From Fomitopsis serialis (taxonomy: Eukaryota > Basidiomycota > Agaricomycetes > Polyporales > Fomitopsidaceae), in NCBI RefSeq assembly GCF_022376445.1, contig NW_025955208.1, positions 1 through 57,817 on the forward strand: 57,817 nucleotides of DNA, given 5' to 3'. The stretch's first letter is position 1; each line of letters begins with the position of its first letter. The notes under the pieces were generated by a model. That model had not been told where the DNA came from, did no database searches, and was given only the letters and a program-made list of their open reading frames with translations. A program made the position numbers and the translations under genes. Of this stretch, positions 22,976 to 33,913 are shown piece after piece.

Positions 22976-23224
22976 ATGTCGAACACCGCCGCCACTTCGC
23001 AGGACCCAGAGAACTCTAAGGTCCAGACGGATGGAGGCAGAGCCAGGGTGAGATCCTCCGTATGGTTCGTCGCGGGGAAGGTTTACTGACAGGTTCATCA
23101 GTCCGCTTCGCAGTCCACAGACTCTAGCGACGAGTACACCGTCAAGATTGTCGCCCCAGATGAAAAGGAGGAGGACTCGCCAACAATGACTGTATCCGAA
23201 TACTTTGAGCAGAAGTCCAAATGA
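22976..23224 (+). CDS. Small acidic protein, two exons
   Basis: Exons 22976-23047 and 23102-23224, split by a 54-nt intron with GTGAGA donor, TACTGAC branch site and CAG acceptor. The product is 64 residues: a Ser/Thr/Gln/Asp-rich start, then DEYTVKIVAPDEKEEDSP and a YFEQKSK end. No signal peptide, membrane span or known domain is seen. The good splice signals and frame closure argue for a real gene; I do not recognise it. It lies 374 bases upstream of the RING ligase gene on the same strand. It could alternatively be an unlinked upstream exon. Confidence 0.5.
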
Positions 23225-23598
23225 GCTGTCCGCCTTGGGTTCGCCATTGGGATGTCATCGCGCTCAGGGAACTATCGGAGCAGTGTACCAAAATGAAAAT
23301 GTAGTCAGCTCCTTCTATCTGATGTATACGGCGGGATCGGAGATATATAAGCAGTGTGGTGCTAAGTTGTGACGGTACCAGAGCGGGAGTTCGCCGACGC
23401 GGAGAAGTCAGAGATCGCTCCGCCGTCGAAGTCGAACTTGAACCAAGAACCAAGCACGGGATGTGGCTGAACGTGTAATAGACGCCCATACGCGGTGTGG
23501 CTGAGGCGATCACGTCAGGCACCTCCGCCACAGAGCAAGCCGCTCGACCGAGTCGTCCCACCATCAACTGGCATGCTCCCCTCCCTCTCCCCTAAGTT

Positions 23599-26067
23599 AT
23601 GAACACACCCGAGGTCGATGGTGTTCTCGACGAAACACCAACACTTCTCAATTCCACTCTCGAGGCCGCCTTGCGCTTCTTCACTTTGCCATCGCGTCTC
23701 GTCGCTCGCGTCCGCCGGCTTGACGATGTACTGAACGCGGACATCGATACCACCGTGGCGCACACTCGCGCATACACTGGGACGTCAGCATCAGGTGCAC
23801 AGGCAGCCAGGCATGACGACCCCTCTCTGGGGCTTTCGATGGAGCCTCTGCCTGGCCCGCTGGGCTTCGTGACGTCCGGCTACTTCTTCGGCCTGTTCAT
23901 AATGGTGAGCAGCACTATGCTGGTCTCTGACAGGGACATTGACTGAAACGTTCAGGCTCTCGTCTTGAACCGCATCCAAAACATTGTCGTTCCCCCGCGC
24001 AACCCACTCGCCGCTCGTATACACGCCGCGCGCAGTGCAAACGGTCGTCTGTCGTTCCTGCGCATGTTCTTCGGCTCATTCTTCCCCGTCGACTTCTCAT
24101 CCACGTTCTCTCGTACCTCCTTCCGCATACCTTCCATCTACCTCTTGTCGAAATCTCTACTGCTCTGGACAATATTGCTCTTGCAAACAGCGAGGTTCTG
24201 GCCATCATGGAGTTGGCTACAACCCGTTGGACAGTGGGCCGCTCAGAAGGATATGGAAGACATTTGCTGGTTCACATTCACCAGCACCTGTCTCGCACTC
24301 GCTATTGGAGCTCTCACTAGCGGTCTCGAGGGACTGCATCTTAATCATAACGCACCTTTCAACCTGGTATGTCTGTGGGCGTAAGCATCGCTTACTGGTC
24401 TAACGTGTCTGTAGTTCTCCTTCGCCTTCCAACTACACATCTACTCGTCGCCGTCTACCCATGCCGATAAATTCCGAGACTTGCCTTCGAGACCTAGTAA
24501 GCATGTTATATTAACCATCATGCTACCGCTGCTGCAGGTACGGGCGTTTGATATGCCTCAATCATCTGCTGATGTTAGGATTTGACAGCTTACGATGCTA
24601 CACTGCCTAGAAGTGAAGAAGAGCTGGGCCCGCCTCCGCCTCGTCCCTACTACGTTCTGCTCGCTGCTCAGCCTGATCCACTTCCATTCTGTAATCTGGA
24701 CCTCACCGACCTCATACCCGCTCACGAACTTCTTCCCATGCGTCGTCGAGTCTATGCTCGTCTGCCTCATCTCCTTCTCGGCGCTTCTCAACGTCGTGAC
24801 ACAGTTGTTGCTCGAGGGCGCGGTCACGCGACCGCTCTTCGGCCACGTAGACACGCTGATGCCGAAGATGGACGAGGACTTCGGCGTCGCGCTCGTGCGG
24901 CTCGGAACCGCAAGCCTCGAAGCGACGAGCGCCGCTGGGATGGGAAACGAAGTGGGCGGCGTGACTAGCGCGGGCGCTGCGGACCTCGTCGCGCGCCCAG
25001 CAGAAGAGGACCGCGGCGTCGTCGAGATCGACCGCTCAGGTGTCGTCTCGCTGATGCCAGCATTCGACCGGAAAGGCCATAGCAGGATGCGCCGGCGCGG
25101 ATTTTTGAATGAGATCACGAACGTGAAGGCGCAGGGACAGAGGGCGGACCTGTGGGCGGATACGATGGTGAATGCCGGGTGGCACAAGGCCGTGCTAATG
25201 TTCTTCGTCAGTGCGATCAAGGCCTTCAAGCGTGTTATTGTAGGGGTTTTCGCCGCTCTGTGGGCCAAGGTACGGATCGGGACCAGCCTGAGCCGACACC
25301 ACGTCCACACTCCGCCTCCCGCGCCTCGTCGTCCCGAACCGATCGAGGACGAGGACGAGGACGATGCAGAGGACATGGAGGCATATCGCCGTTTCCTGCG
25401 TGGCGAGTCTGTCAGCGATGACGAAGACGATTTCGTGCCCGCCGCTGACGAGTTCCCATCAAACAACCCAGTCGACGCGCCCGTCTATGCGCTTGATGAA
25501 GAAAGTAGCGAGGAACCGACAGCAGAGACAGACGAAGCAGCGCAGCTCTTCGCTGATCTATCTCAAGATGCGACCTCGTCTACATCAGCGCCCGTACTTC
25601 TCGCACATATGGCTTCGACTTCCACCTCGCCTCTTACACGCCGCAGGTACCGGAGCATAAACTCAGAGAGGAGCTCCGGCGACAGCGCCGCCGGTGATTG
25701 GGGCGACTTCGTACGAGAACGGAGGGAAGCCAAGGTGCCTGTGCGGGTTGTGGACGACGACTCAATGGACAGTCGGCGGAACTGTGTTATCTGCACAGTC
25801 GAACCTAGGGACATCATATGCTGGCCATGTCGGTAGGTTATCCGGGATTCTGCGATAGCAAAGGCTCCCACAGCCGTTCTGACGCGTGTCACGCAGGTGT
25901 CTGGCTTTGTGCAATGACTGCCGCGAGAACTTGGCATCGCGATCGTCCGCGTCGAAACATACCTGTCCGTGCTGTCGTCGGAGGTACGTCCCGCGTTCAC
26001 CGCAGGACTCGACGCTGACCGACGTCTTGCTAGTGTTGAGGGATATTCAAGAATATACATCCCGTAG
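23599..26067 (+). CDS. Asi1/Asi3-like multispanning RING E3 ubiquitin ligase
   Basis: Six exons: 23599-23904, 23956-24366, 24415-24537, 24589-25832, 25897-25983, 26034-26067; total 2205 nt, 734 residues, frame closed. Several hydrophobic segments (around GYFFGLFIM, SIYLLSKSLLLWTILLLQ, FTSTCLALAIGAL, VILTIMLPLLQ, LVCLISFSALLNVV) indicate a polytopic membrane protein. An acidic Ser-rich region follows, and the C-terminus carries a RING: CVIC, CWPCRCLALCNDC, CPCC, with Cys in place of the usual His, ending GYSRIYIP. This matches the arrangement of the yeast inner-nuclear-membrane Asi ligases, which degrade mislocalised membrane proteins and regulate amino-acid sensing. A TATA-like ATATATAAG lies near 23343. 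The family call is firm for a RING membrane ligase, less so for Asi orthology. Confidence 0.85.
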
Positions 26068-26728
26068 TCGTCTTGTCGATGTTTGTATACTATTGCGCTG
26101 CATCCGTATCTATAAGCGCTCTTTCGAAGGTTCTGGGTGCTGACAGACACCACTCTTCCTGAAGGCCTCATGCATGCGCCGCAGCTTCGCAGTCTAAATG
26201 AAACCTACTATCGATCTCCGCCGAAGCCGAAGCCATGAATGAACGTGGATAAGCTCACTGTGGACCCTCTCAACTAACAGTGGACTCTAGTCTATTCACC
26301 TACAGTGCACGATTTCACATCAACGCAATCAATTGATCTGTCCAGTCGCTTTGAAGGTCAGTACAAATATGAATACCAACGGATAGCAAGCCTTCCTAAT
26401 CACATATTGAATAACCCTCAAGGAACTTCCTGAAGGTCTAGATGCGAGCGTCGGCGTACTGTCTGCCGCGTGCAGTCAGCGTGTTAACTTTTATCAAAGC
26501 TGCGATTACATCTAAGGTCACGGAAAGCTGAAGCTTATTCCCGCTTCTCAGGTAGTGAGTTATAAAGACCTCGCGGTGTGTCTGCGCGCGCCGTTCCCCG
26601 ACAGCGTCTGGTAGTACCGCAATAGGTGGATATGAAACCCTTACCGCACAATCAGCGTCAACTAATGATATGTCTGTCCTAACAGATCCCGTCTCCAGAA
26701 AGCAAGCTACGGCGTCTCGCGTATAGCT
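26068..26728. other. Intergenic upstream of GTPase gene E
   Basis: Holds the 3' end of the RING gene and the gene E promoter, with TATAAAG at 26571. No other gene is seen. Confidence 0.5.
26571..26577 (+). promoter_or_regulatory. TATA box of gene E
   Basis: TATAAAG 158 bases upstream of the gene E start codon. A matching TATAAAG precedes genes I and L. Confidence 0.5.
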
Positions 26729-28036
26729 ATGGGCAATGCCGTTTCCGTGGTCGCAGCTGTGGCGACTGCCGTCACCCCTCTGATACCTATTTTATCCATA
26801 CCAGCCGCCGTCCTCACCGCAGTAACCTTGATCATTGGTGCCATCACAGGGATCATGGACGCGTCCAGTCGAGGCGGCGTTCATCATAACCCCATTATGG
26901 CGGAGATAGAGAGCCGCATCCAGGAGCAGGAGGCCCTCATGCGCAAGGCTGCTGCTGACCAGGAAAAGGCTGAAGAAGATTCCCGCGTGGCCCACGAGGA
27001 GCTCCGGAGATCTGAGGAGCTGAGACAGGTAGCGGAAGCAACTGCCAGGGCGCAGGAGCAGGAGAGGCGTCGCGCGGAAAAGGCTAGGAAGTCCGCTGAA
27101 GAAGAGGCCAGGAAAGCAGATGCAGAGAGGGTTGTCGCGGAAGAGCGCAGGAAACGCGCCGAGGGCGATGCGAGAAGAGCAGGGGAGGAACGTACTAGAG
27201 CCGAGGCAGAAGCGAGGACGGCCCAGCAGGAGCGGGACAAAGCCGCTCGCGCTCGCGAGGAGTCGGAGAGAGCTGCTGCCGAGGCTCGTGCTGCGCGGGA
27301 GGAGGCGGAGAGGAAGCTGCGCGAGGGAGTTCGTCCTATCGTCGTCCCGACGAGGGAGCAGTTTCTACAGGTCAAGAAGCGTCTCGGATACAGGGAGGGC
27401 TTGTTCCACTTCGCTGTCGCTGGAATCGCAGGCAGCGGAAAGTCTTCGCTGGTGAACGCTTTCCGCGGACTGCGTGCCGGCGACAAAGGCGCGGCAGCCG
27501 TAGGTATCACCGAAACGACTAGCATCATCGCTCGGTATCCCGATCCTGCGTATCCCTTCGTCTGGTACGACATTCCCGGTGCTGGAACTATGTCCATCCC
27601 CGACTGGCAATACTTCTCGGACAATGGGCTGTACGTTTTCGACAGCATCATTGTGCTCTTCGACGCACGCTTCACAGCCTCGGATATCGCGATCCTGCGC
27701 AACTGCGCCCGCTTCCAGATTCCCGCTTACATCGTGCGTTCCAAGTCAAAGCAGCATATAGCCAATCTTGCGGAGGACATGGCAGGCGGGGCTGGCGACG
27801 ACGCCAGGATCGCACTGTTGGGGCCGGCGCGAGAGCGGTACATCGGTGAGACGCGCGCGAGCGTTGCAAAGAACTTGGAAGCCGCAGGGCTGCCGGAGCA
27901 GCGAACCTACCTGGTCGATAAGGAGGCGCTACTCCGGATAGTAAAGAACAAGATCCCCAAGGACTACATCGATGAATGGGAGCTTCTGCAGGACCTCCTT
28001 ATGGAGGCGCGCCGCCGCCGGGTGCATGAGGATTGA
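26729..28036 (+). CDS. IRG-like GTPase E, intact, acylated and membrane-segment type
   Basis: 435 residues, single exon. MGNAVS is a predicted N-myristoylation signal and is followed at once by a hydrophobic segment (residues 7-43). Next come the NP motif (HHNPIM), a long Ala/Glu/Arg coiled coil (about 58-200) with many ERxRAE-type heptads, and the linker VRPIVVPT. The G domain has G232-IAGSGKSS-240, ITETT, WYDIPGAGT (D281, G284), DARFTASDIAIL and YIVRSK (337-339 at the G4 position). The helical tail contains TRASVAKNLEAAGLPEQ and ends LLMEARRRRV. The linker after the G domain is Gly-rich rather than poly-Asp. This is the best complete member of the family in the window. IRG-like proteins bind GTP and assemble on membranes; that role here is inferred. 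Confidence 0.93.
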   Translation: MGNAVSVVAAVATAVTPLIPILSIPAAVLTAVTLIIGAITGIMDASSRGGVHHNPIMAEIESRIQEQEALMRKAAADQEKAEEDSRVAHEELRRSEELRQVAEATARAQEQERRRAEKARKSAEEEARKADAERVVAEERRKRAEGDARRAGEERTRAEAEARTAQQERDKAARAREESERAAAEARAAREEAERKLREGVRPIVVPTREQFLQVKKRLGYREGLFHFAVAGIAGSGKSSLVNAFRGLRAGDKGAAAVGITETTSIIARYPDPAYPFVWYDIPGAGTMSIPDWQYFSDNGLYVFDSIIVLFDARFTASDIAILRNCARFQIPAYIVRSKSKQHIANLAEDMAGGAGDDARIALLGPARERYIGETRASVAKNLEAAGLPEQRTYLVDKEALLRIVKNKIPKDYIDEWELLQDLLMEARRRRVHED

Positions 28037-28245
28037 AGGAGTCTCGCGGCATCGGGATCTCGCTGGTTACAACCTTATCGTCATGCAGCTGGTATTTTTC
28101 TCTACCGTCATCACTTTGTGTCATATGCTACGCATTGATTCGCCGATCTTAACCCTGTCCGCGCTAAGTGCTTTCAGCTATGCACCCGCATGCATTGTGA
28201 TATTGTGTGTCAAGAGGTTGAATGCATTGAGGCTGCGGGGTCCAC

Positions 28246-30389
28246 CTACGTGGGCCCATCTATTACCAGTGTTACCAGTGTCGATGCGCCATGGCGGAAC
28301 ATATTTGAGTTCGACATGCGAAGCTCAACGCAACCAGACACCGTGTTTGTCACACTAGCCATGCCCTTTGTCAGCCCAGTCCTGGAACAACACACGCGCA
28401 CCGACTGATGCGCTGAAAGCGCTTTCTTCAAGATGAGGTCCAGAGACGGCACATGCAACCTCCTATCCGCACCCTCGCCACTCAAGTAGATCGCGTTGAT
28501 CGCAGCGTTGTTCCGGACACCCCAGATGTCCTGCCCGTTCCAGTACGGGTAGCACCCCGTATGCTTCATCCCGTTGTACCCCGGTATCCCTGTATCGATC
28601 CTGCCAATCCCACACGCCATGAGCACCGACAGCGACTCCACAGAACAGGCACGCATACCGGAGTTCGTCGCGGCGCATGCTCGAGCGCAGCGCGAGGCGG
28701 CCGGAGGCCCCGAGCTTCCTCAGCGCGTCCACACCGAGGAGCGTGTACTCCTCGACGTACAGCGTCCCCCTCTCAACCACGGCCCGCGCCGAGGAGGACG
28801 CGTTCCCTCCGTCCTCCTGGCGAAGGTCGACGTCCGAGTCGCGCCAAGTGCCGGTGTACAGCTCCTCGGCGAGGTCGGCGAGCGCCTTGTCGATGGCCGG
28901 CTGGACGATCTCGAAGGCGAGCTTGGCGGCGTCGGGGTAGTGCCCGCCCATGAGGACCACGACGCCGTAGCCCGTGCCGGGATGGAAGGCGAGGGCAGCG
29001 TGGTAGCCCGCCATCGCGCCAACTGCCGAATAATCGGTCTCTGGTATCAGCACGGCCGATGATCCAACAAAGAAAGCACACATACGTTTCCAGTAGATCT
29101 TGCGCAGGCGACCGTTGGAGTCCTCCGCCTTGATGATCTCCCAGATGAACCCGATCTCGGTCCAGTCGTCCTCCTCGAACGTGTGCACGGGCTGGAGCCA
29201 TTTGTTGAGCGAGTACTGCGAGAGCTGGCTCCGCGGGTGGTTGACGTTCAGCAGCGTTTGGGTGACGGTGATCATGTCGGCTAGGGAGGAGAATTGGCCG
29301 CCGGCTGGGTTCATGGCGTCCAGGAAGTCTTGGTCCTGCGGAACCGGCTGCGCGGGAAGCACGAGCGACGGGAAGAGACGAAGGAGGCGATGCGTACCGC
29401 GACTTCTGGAGCGCGAGACGGGACGACGATGAGGTGCTTGTTGGCTTCGGTAGCAAGGAAATGACTGCCATTCAGCCCCATAGGGCCAAAGACGTCGCGC
29501 CGTAGAAGGTCAGCATAACTGCTCACAAACGAATCGCCGCCCGCCACGTTACTCGCCACCTCAAGGACCACACCCAAGAGGCCCGTCCCAGTGTTCGAGT
29601 ACGCGGGATAGGAGACAGGAGGCGAAGTTAGGTGGTGCTTTGCAATAGCGGCGTAAAGCGCTTCGTGTGAAGGGAAGGGAAGACCGTTGGTCGGTGGAGG
29701 TCCACCTCCCAACAGGCTCTCGGGCCACTCGGCTACTGTCCCAGGTGGCCAATCCCTTCCGAGGCCAGACGTGTGCGTTGCTAGCTGGTACAAGGTCATT
29801 GGGGTGCTTTGGCGGGATACGGAGGGTTTGTTGGGGTCTAAGCCATCCAAACGATACCTGAAATCCTGGATGTACTTGTCCACTGGGTCGCCCCTTGCGA
29901 ACGTTCCGGTCAACTCGAGGTCGGAAAGGTAAGCAAGCGTGCTACATACCATCTGATAACCCCTCGTTGTTCCAGTATCAGACCCTCGAGTACAGTGAAC
30001 AGCTTCGAGACCGATGCGATGCGGTACATCGAGTGACGGGTTGTCGGCGACGTCGCCGACTCGTTCCCCCTCATCACACCGAAGTGACCCTCGTACAGCG
30101 AGCCAATGGATGTCACGACGGCGACCGACAGACTGTCGATGTCGCCCTTGGAGAATCGAGTGGTGAAGAACTCGTCTAGGCTTTGCGTGGCTGCGCGTAT
30201 GGCGGGATGGTCAGGGGACGGGGGTGTGTCGGCATGAAGGTTTGGGAGGAACGGCCTGCAACTCTATCGCTCGACGTCCGAGTTCTCGTGTCCGGAAGAT
30301 GGAGAAGACGATGGGAGGTAGCTAGAGTAGTGAATGCCAAAGTAAAGAGACACGGCGGCGACAAAACCACTGGTCAGTAGATCCCGCAT
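28246..30389 (-). pseudogene. Serine beta-lactamase-fold hydrolase with one internal stop
   Basis: Five exons, read from the right: 30389-29950, 29893-29398, 29347-29086, 29022-28659, 28600-28246; introns 50-63 nt, frame closed. An N-terminal hydrophobic segment suggests secretion or membrane anchoring. Conserved blocks: CRPFLPNL, SLSVAVV, the nucleophile motif SVSK (within RIASVSKLFT), YQLATHTSGL, the YSNTGTGLLG motif that supplies the YxN residues, and HPGTGYGVVVLM. These mark a class C beta-lactamase/transpeptidase-like hydrolase. Codon 42 (30266-30264) is TAG, in frame between the signal segment and the catalytic region; the duplicate at 53.5 kb has TGG there. No intron with good sites removes it, so this copy is probably null unless it is read through or starts downstream. 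The last exon also runs on past the usual end. Its 5' part lies inside the inverted duplication. Confidence 0.75.
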
Positions 30390-31079
30390 GTCGATGACCA
30401 GGGCCGGGTCAGGGAAGGATGGGACGAGATAGGCAATCGCATGGCGCCCCTTCTCAGCTGGTCTTGAATATTCGGTGTATCTGCCTGTGTGCTTCATAAC
30501 ACCGCTCGATGCTGGGCCTAACGATACTGATCTTGCGAAGACGTACACAGTCGCTTACAGACTAGATGACATCCGATTCTGTTGACCACGACATTAATTC
30601 TGAAGCAGCTGAAGTTGTAGAGATACTAAGATCATCGCCTGGTGGATTCAAGCAGTGAGTATTAGGATGAATTCAAAGCTACTACGATCATTGAGATGCG
30701 TACCAGTCTACTATGTAGAGCGCTCACGATTGGGCAGACCACCCGGTGTATTGCCGTAACAGGAAATTGTGCTCCTGAAGAGGAGGCTCACGTCGAGTCT
30801 CGAGGCTTCGGAATGGCAGGTCCTCGCCGACATTTCGGGCATCGCGCATCCACTGGCTTCGTAGTTTCAGACAACGCCGAAGTCGGTCACATCAGAACCT
30901 TAACCTTGTAGGAAGGCCTGGACAACGGCGTAGAGAACTGCTTACGTAGTCGCACAGGCCAGCCTGCACTCAGTCTCACCGTGAGGCCAGCCTAATGACA
31001 ACTCACGAGGCGCAGGTGAGGAGCCTATCTCCACGTGAGACGGAATTCCACTCGCTGGCCCATCGTCTTCTGCTCAACA
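30390..31079. other. Intergenic between the beta-lactamase gene and GTPase F
   Basis: Upstream region of both divergent genes. No motif-bearing open frame is seen. The part next to the beta-lactamase start matches 53420-53460 in reverse complement. Confidence 0.5.
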
Positions 31080-32242
31080 ATGGGTGGCTTGATATCGTGT
31101 TTATGGCCAGAGCGGGACGAAGACCAGGAAGGACAACACCTCACCGGGGCCGGAGCGAGGGGTGAGACGCGGGACCTCGAGTCCATACGGCAGGATGAAG
31201 GGCGAGACAGCAGGTGGAGGCTGAGATGGCGAAAGCAGAGGCAAAGAGGAAGCATGCTGAGGAACAGGTGAGGGAGGCAGAAGAGGAGAGACGCAGGTTG
31301 GAAGAGGAGCGGCAAACGATGGAGGCGGAAGCTCGAGAGGCAGAGGAAGCACGTCAGAGAGCCGAGGAAGACCTCAAGCAAAAGCTCACCGAGCGCAAAA
31401 AGGCAGAGCAGGAACGAGATGCCGTGGAGAGAGCGGCAGCGGAGGCGCAGGCTGAGCAAGAGGTCGCCGAGCGGCTGCTACGCGAAGGTGCGCGGCCCGT
31501 GGTCGTCCCGACCGTCCAGCAGTTTCGGGAGGCGAAGCAGCGCCTGCAGTACCAGGAGGGCTACGCGCATATAGCCATCACAGGCGTCGCGGGCAGCGGC
31601 AAGTCCTCGTTGATCAACGCCCTCCGCGGTCTCAACAACGGCGAGCTAGGTGCAGCCCCGACTGGGATCGTCGAGACGACGAACACCATCGTACGCTATC
31701 CCGACCCGGATCCCAAGAAGCGCGTCGCCTGGTACGACGTCCCCGGCGCAGGCACGCTCGCAGTCCCAGATTGGGTCTATTTCACCGACCAAGGGCTGTA
31801 CGTTCTAGACTGCGTGCTCGTGCTCTTCGACTCGCGCTTCACAGCGACGGACGTCGCGATCCTGCAGAACTGCGAGAGGTTCCGCATACCCGCGTACGTC
31901 GTCCGCTCGAAGGCGCGCCAGCATGTCCGCAACCTCGCGCGAGACATGGGCGAAGAGGACAGCGACGAGGAGGGGGAAAACGGTCGTGATGCGCAGGCGG
32001 CCGCCCTCGCGCGTGCTGCTGAGCGGTACGTGAAGGAGTCGCGGGAGAGCGTCGCGCGGAATCTGGAGTTGGCGGAACTACCGCAGCGGCGGGTCTACCT
32101 TGTCGACAAGGAGACGGTGAGGCTGCTGGTCAAGGGGCGGCATCCGAGGAACGCGTTTGACGAGAACGATCTATTGCGGGATCTGGCTGAGGCCACAGGC
32201 CCTGGAGGACCGGATGATGCAAAGTCAGCAAAGTCGGGTTAG
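31080..32242 (+). CDS. IRG-like GTPase F, probably with a short first exon
   Basis: The main frame (from 31226 if read without introns) encodes a coiled coil, the linker ARPVVVPT, and a full G domain: GVAGSGKSS, TGIVETT, WYDVPGAGT, DSRFTATDVAIL, VVRSK. An acidic linker (EEDSDEEGE) and helical tail follow. On its own it lacks an N-terminal targeting signal. An ATG at 31080 in another frame gives MGGLISC, a myristoylation motif with an adjacent cysteine that could be palmitoylated, and stays open through an acidic stretch to a GTGAGA donor at 31162. An intron 31162-31238 (77 nt, AGCAG acceptor) would restore frame and join it to the coiled coil. The G-domain call is firm; the first exon is inference. 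F has no counterpart in the right arm of the inverted duplication. Confidence 0.8.
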
Positions 32243-32365
32243 CGAGGTAGCCAAGCGCTTGTCTCCTGCCGCGCAGCACAACTTCACGAGTGATATCTGT
32301 GGTCGACGTGCTTCTAGTATATAACGCGCACGATAAACGGATTTTATTTGAACTGCACAACTGAG

Positions 32366-32506
32366 CGAGCGACAGGTCGACACGAAGGTGGGAGACGGGC
32401 GGGAGTTGGCACACCCTCTGCGGCGCTGCCCGAAACCTTCTCTGACGGGCGCAGTTGGAAGTCCCATACTGAACGCCTGAGTATCATACTGAGATGCACA
32501 TCCGCT
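32366..32506 (+). repeat. R element, copy 1 (upstream of gene G)
   Basis: About 140 bases from CGAGCGACAGGTCGACAC to ATCCGCT, closely matched at 53112-53251 in the same orientation. The flanking genes G and H are inverted relative to each other, so this piece has the wrong orientation for a simple inverted duplication. Confidence 0.75.
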
Positions 32507-32633
32507 ACCGTCCCATACGCAAGCGCTCAACGCAGGTACGTATCACTCGCCCAGAGAGCCGCCATGTTCCTGAGGGGCATCAAGCATCGTGATAAGGGTA
32601 CCCAGGTCACCGTGTACACTTAACGTCCACACC

Positions 32634-33913
32634 ATGGGGAACGAGGCTTCGAAGATAGACTCCAAGTTCCGGGAGATGGCGGACGAGATGAAGAGTCAGT
32701 GGGACGTCCTCGTCCAGATGCAGCAGCCCCAGATCATGCAGGGCTCTGCGGACGCGCTCAAACGCGCCGAGGAGACCCTGAAGAAGGCGGGGGAGATGGC
32801 GCGCGAGCAGCAGGAGGCGACGCGGCGTATGGAGGAGGCCGTGCGCCAGGCGGAGGAGGCGCGCCGGGCAGCGGTTGCACAGGCGGACCAGATGTGCGAG
32901 GCGATCGGCAGGCTCGAGGAACAGATGCGCCGCGCGAACGACGACCGGGCTCGCGCGGAGGCCGAGGCGCGCCAGGCGCACAGGGAGGAACAGGATGCGA
33001 GGAGCGCACGGGAGGAGGCGGGCAGGGCTGATGCCGCCGCGCGTGAGGCCAAGTAGGCTGCAGAGAAACAGTTGCGTGAGGGCGTGCAGCCGTTCGTCGT
33101 CCCTACGCAGGCGCAGCGCGAGGCGACCAAGCGCAAGTTTAGCTATCGGGAGAGCCTCTTCCACTTTGCGGTCGCCGGCGTGTCGGGCAGCGGCAAGTCG
33201 TCGCTCATCAACGCCTTGCGCGGACTGCGCAACAAGGACAGGGGCGCAGCTCCCACCGGCATTGTGGAGACCACAGCGGAAATCACTCGCTACCCCGACC
33301 CGAGCCAGGCGTGCCGTACGTGTGGTACGACGTGCCCGGCGCGGGGACGCTGTCTGTCCCCGATTGGCAGTACTTCACCGACATGGGGCTCTACGTATTC
33401 GACTGCATCGTCGTCGTCTTCGACAACCGCTTCACCGCCACTGATGTCGCGATCCTCCGGAGCTGCACGCGCTTCCAGATCCCGACCTGGGTCGTGCGCT
33501 CCAAGTCGAGCCAACACATCCAGAACCTTGCGAGTGACATGGGCGGTGCGGACGCAGACGACGACGATGCGGAAGAGGACGCTCCGGACGTGCAAGACTC
33601 GCGCGAGATCGTGAGGCGGGACCTGCAGGCGGCGGGCCTGCCCCCGCAGCCGGTGTACCTCGTCGACAAGGACGTGCTCGTGAAGATCGTCCGTGGGGGA
33701 AGCCCAAGCGGGATTGACGAGAAGGCATTGCTCAGGCGCATGTTCGAGCTGGCACCGCCTCAGGCTGACGAGTCGGACGAGTCGGAGGTGACGATGTCGG
33801 TGGGCAGTGAGAGTGAGTGGCAGACGGACATGTCGTTGTCCGACAAGCTGTCCGACCTCGGGTTGGCCTCGGTGGTCGGGCCGAGCCCCCTCCTCCTCCC
33901 ATCACATAAATAA
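32634..33913 (+). pseudogene. IRG-like GTPase G, nonsense and frameshift
   Basis: Starts MGNEASK at 32634 (N-myristoylation type, directly followed by a coiled coil with no hydrophobic segment). A TAG at 33054-33056 interrupts the coiled coil where its sister H has GAG. The G domain then resumes (GVSGSGKSS, TGIVETT) until one base is missing near 33304 compared with H (GAGCCAGG against GAGCGCAGG). After that the reading continues in a third frame with VWYDVPGAGT, DNRFTATDVAIL, VVRSK, an acidic linker and a Ser/Glu/Asp-rich tail peculiar to G and H. Two separate lesions make this a pseudogene. The 120 bases upstream, with a GTACGT and a CCCAG that could bound a 5'-leader intron, are conserved with H. 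Confidence 0.85.

Noticed and set aside
24497..24537. Splice donor GTAAGC at 24497 in the RING gene
   Set aside because: Using it joins an out-of-family frame. Reading through to the CAG at 24537 gives a hydrophobic segment and the conserved LHCLEVKK continuation.
26884..27702. 272-codon minus-strand open frame inside gene E
   Set aside because: It is the antisense of a coiled-coil GTPase gene; its Ser/Arg-rich product mirrors the Ala/Glu/Arg codons of E. Similar antisense frames in C, D, I, J and L were left out for the same reason.
30264..30389. Intron that would remove the in-frame TAG of the beta-lactamase gene
   Set aside because: The only GT-AG span (about 97 nt from a GTGTCT donor) would delete a segment conserved in the duplicate copy, and its donor is poor.
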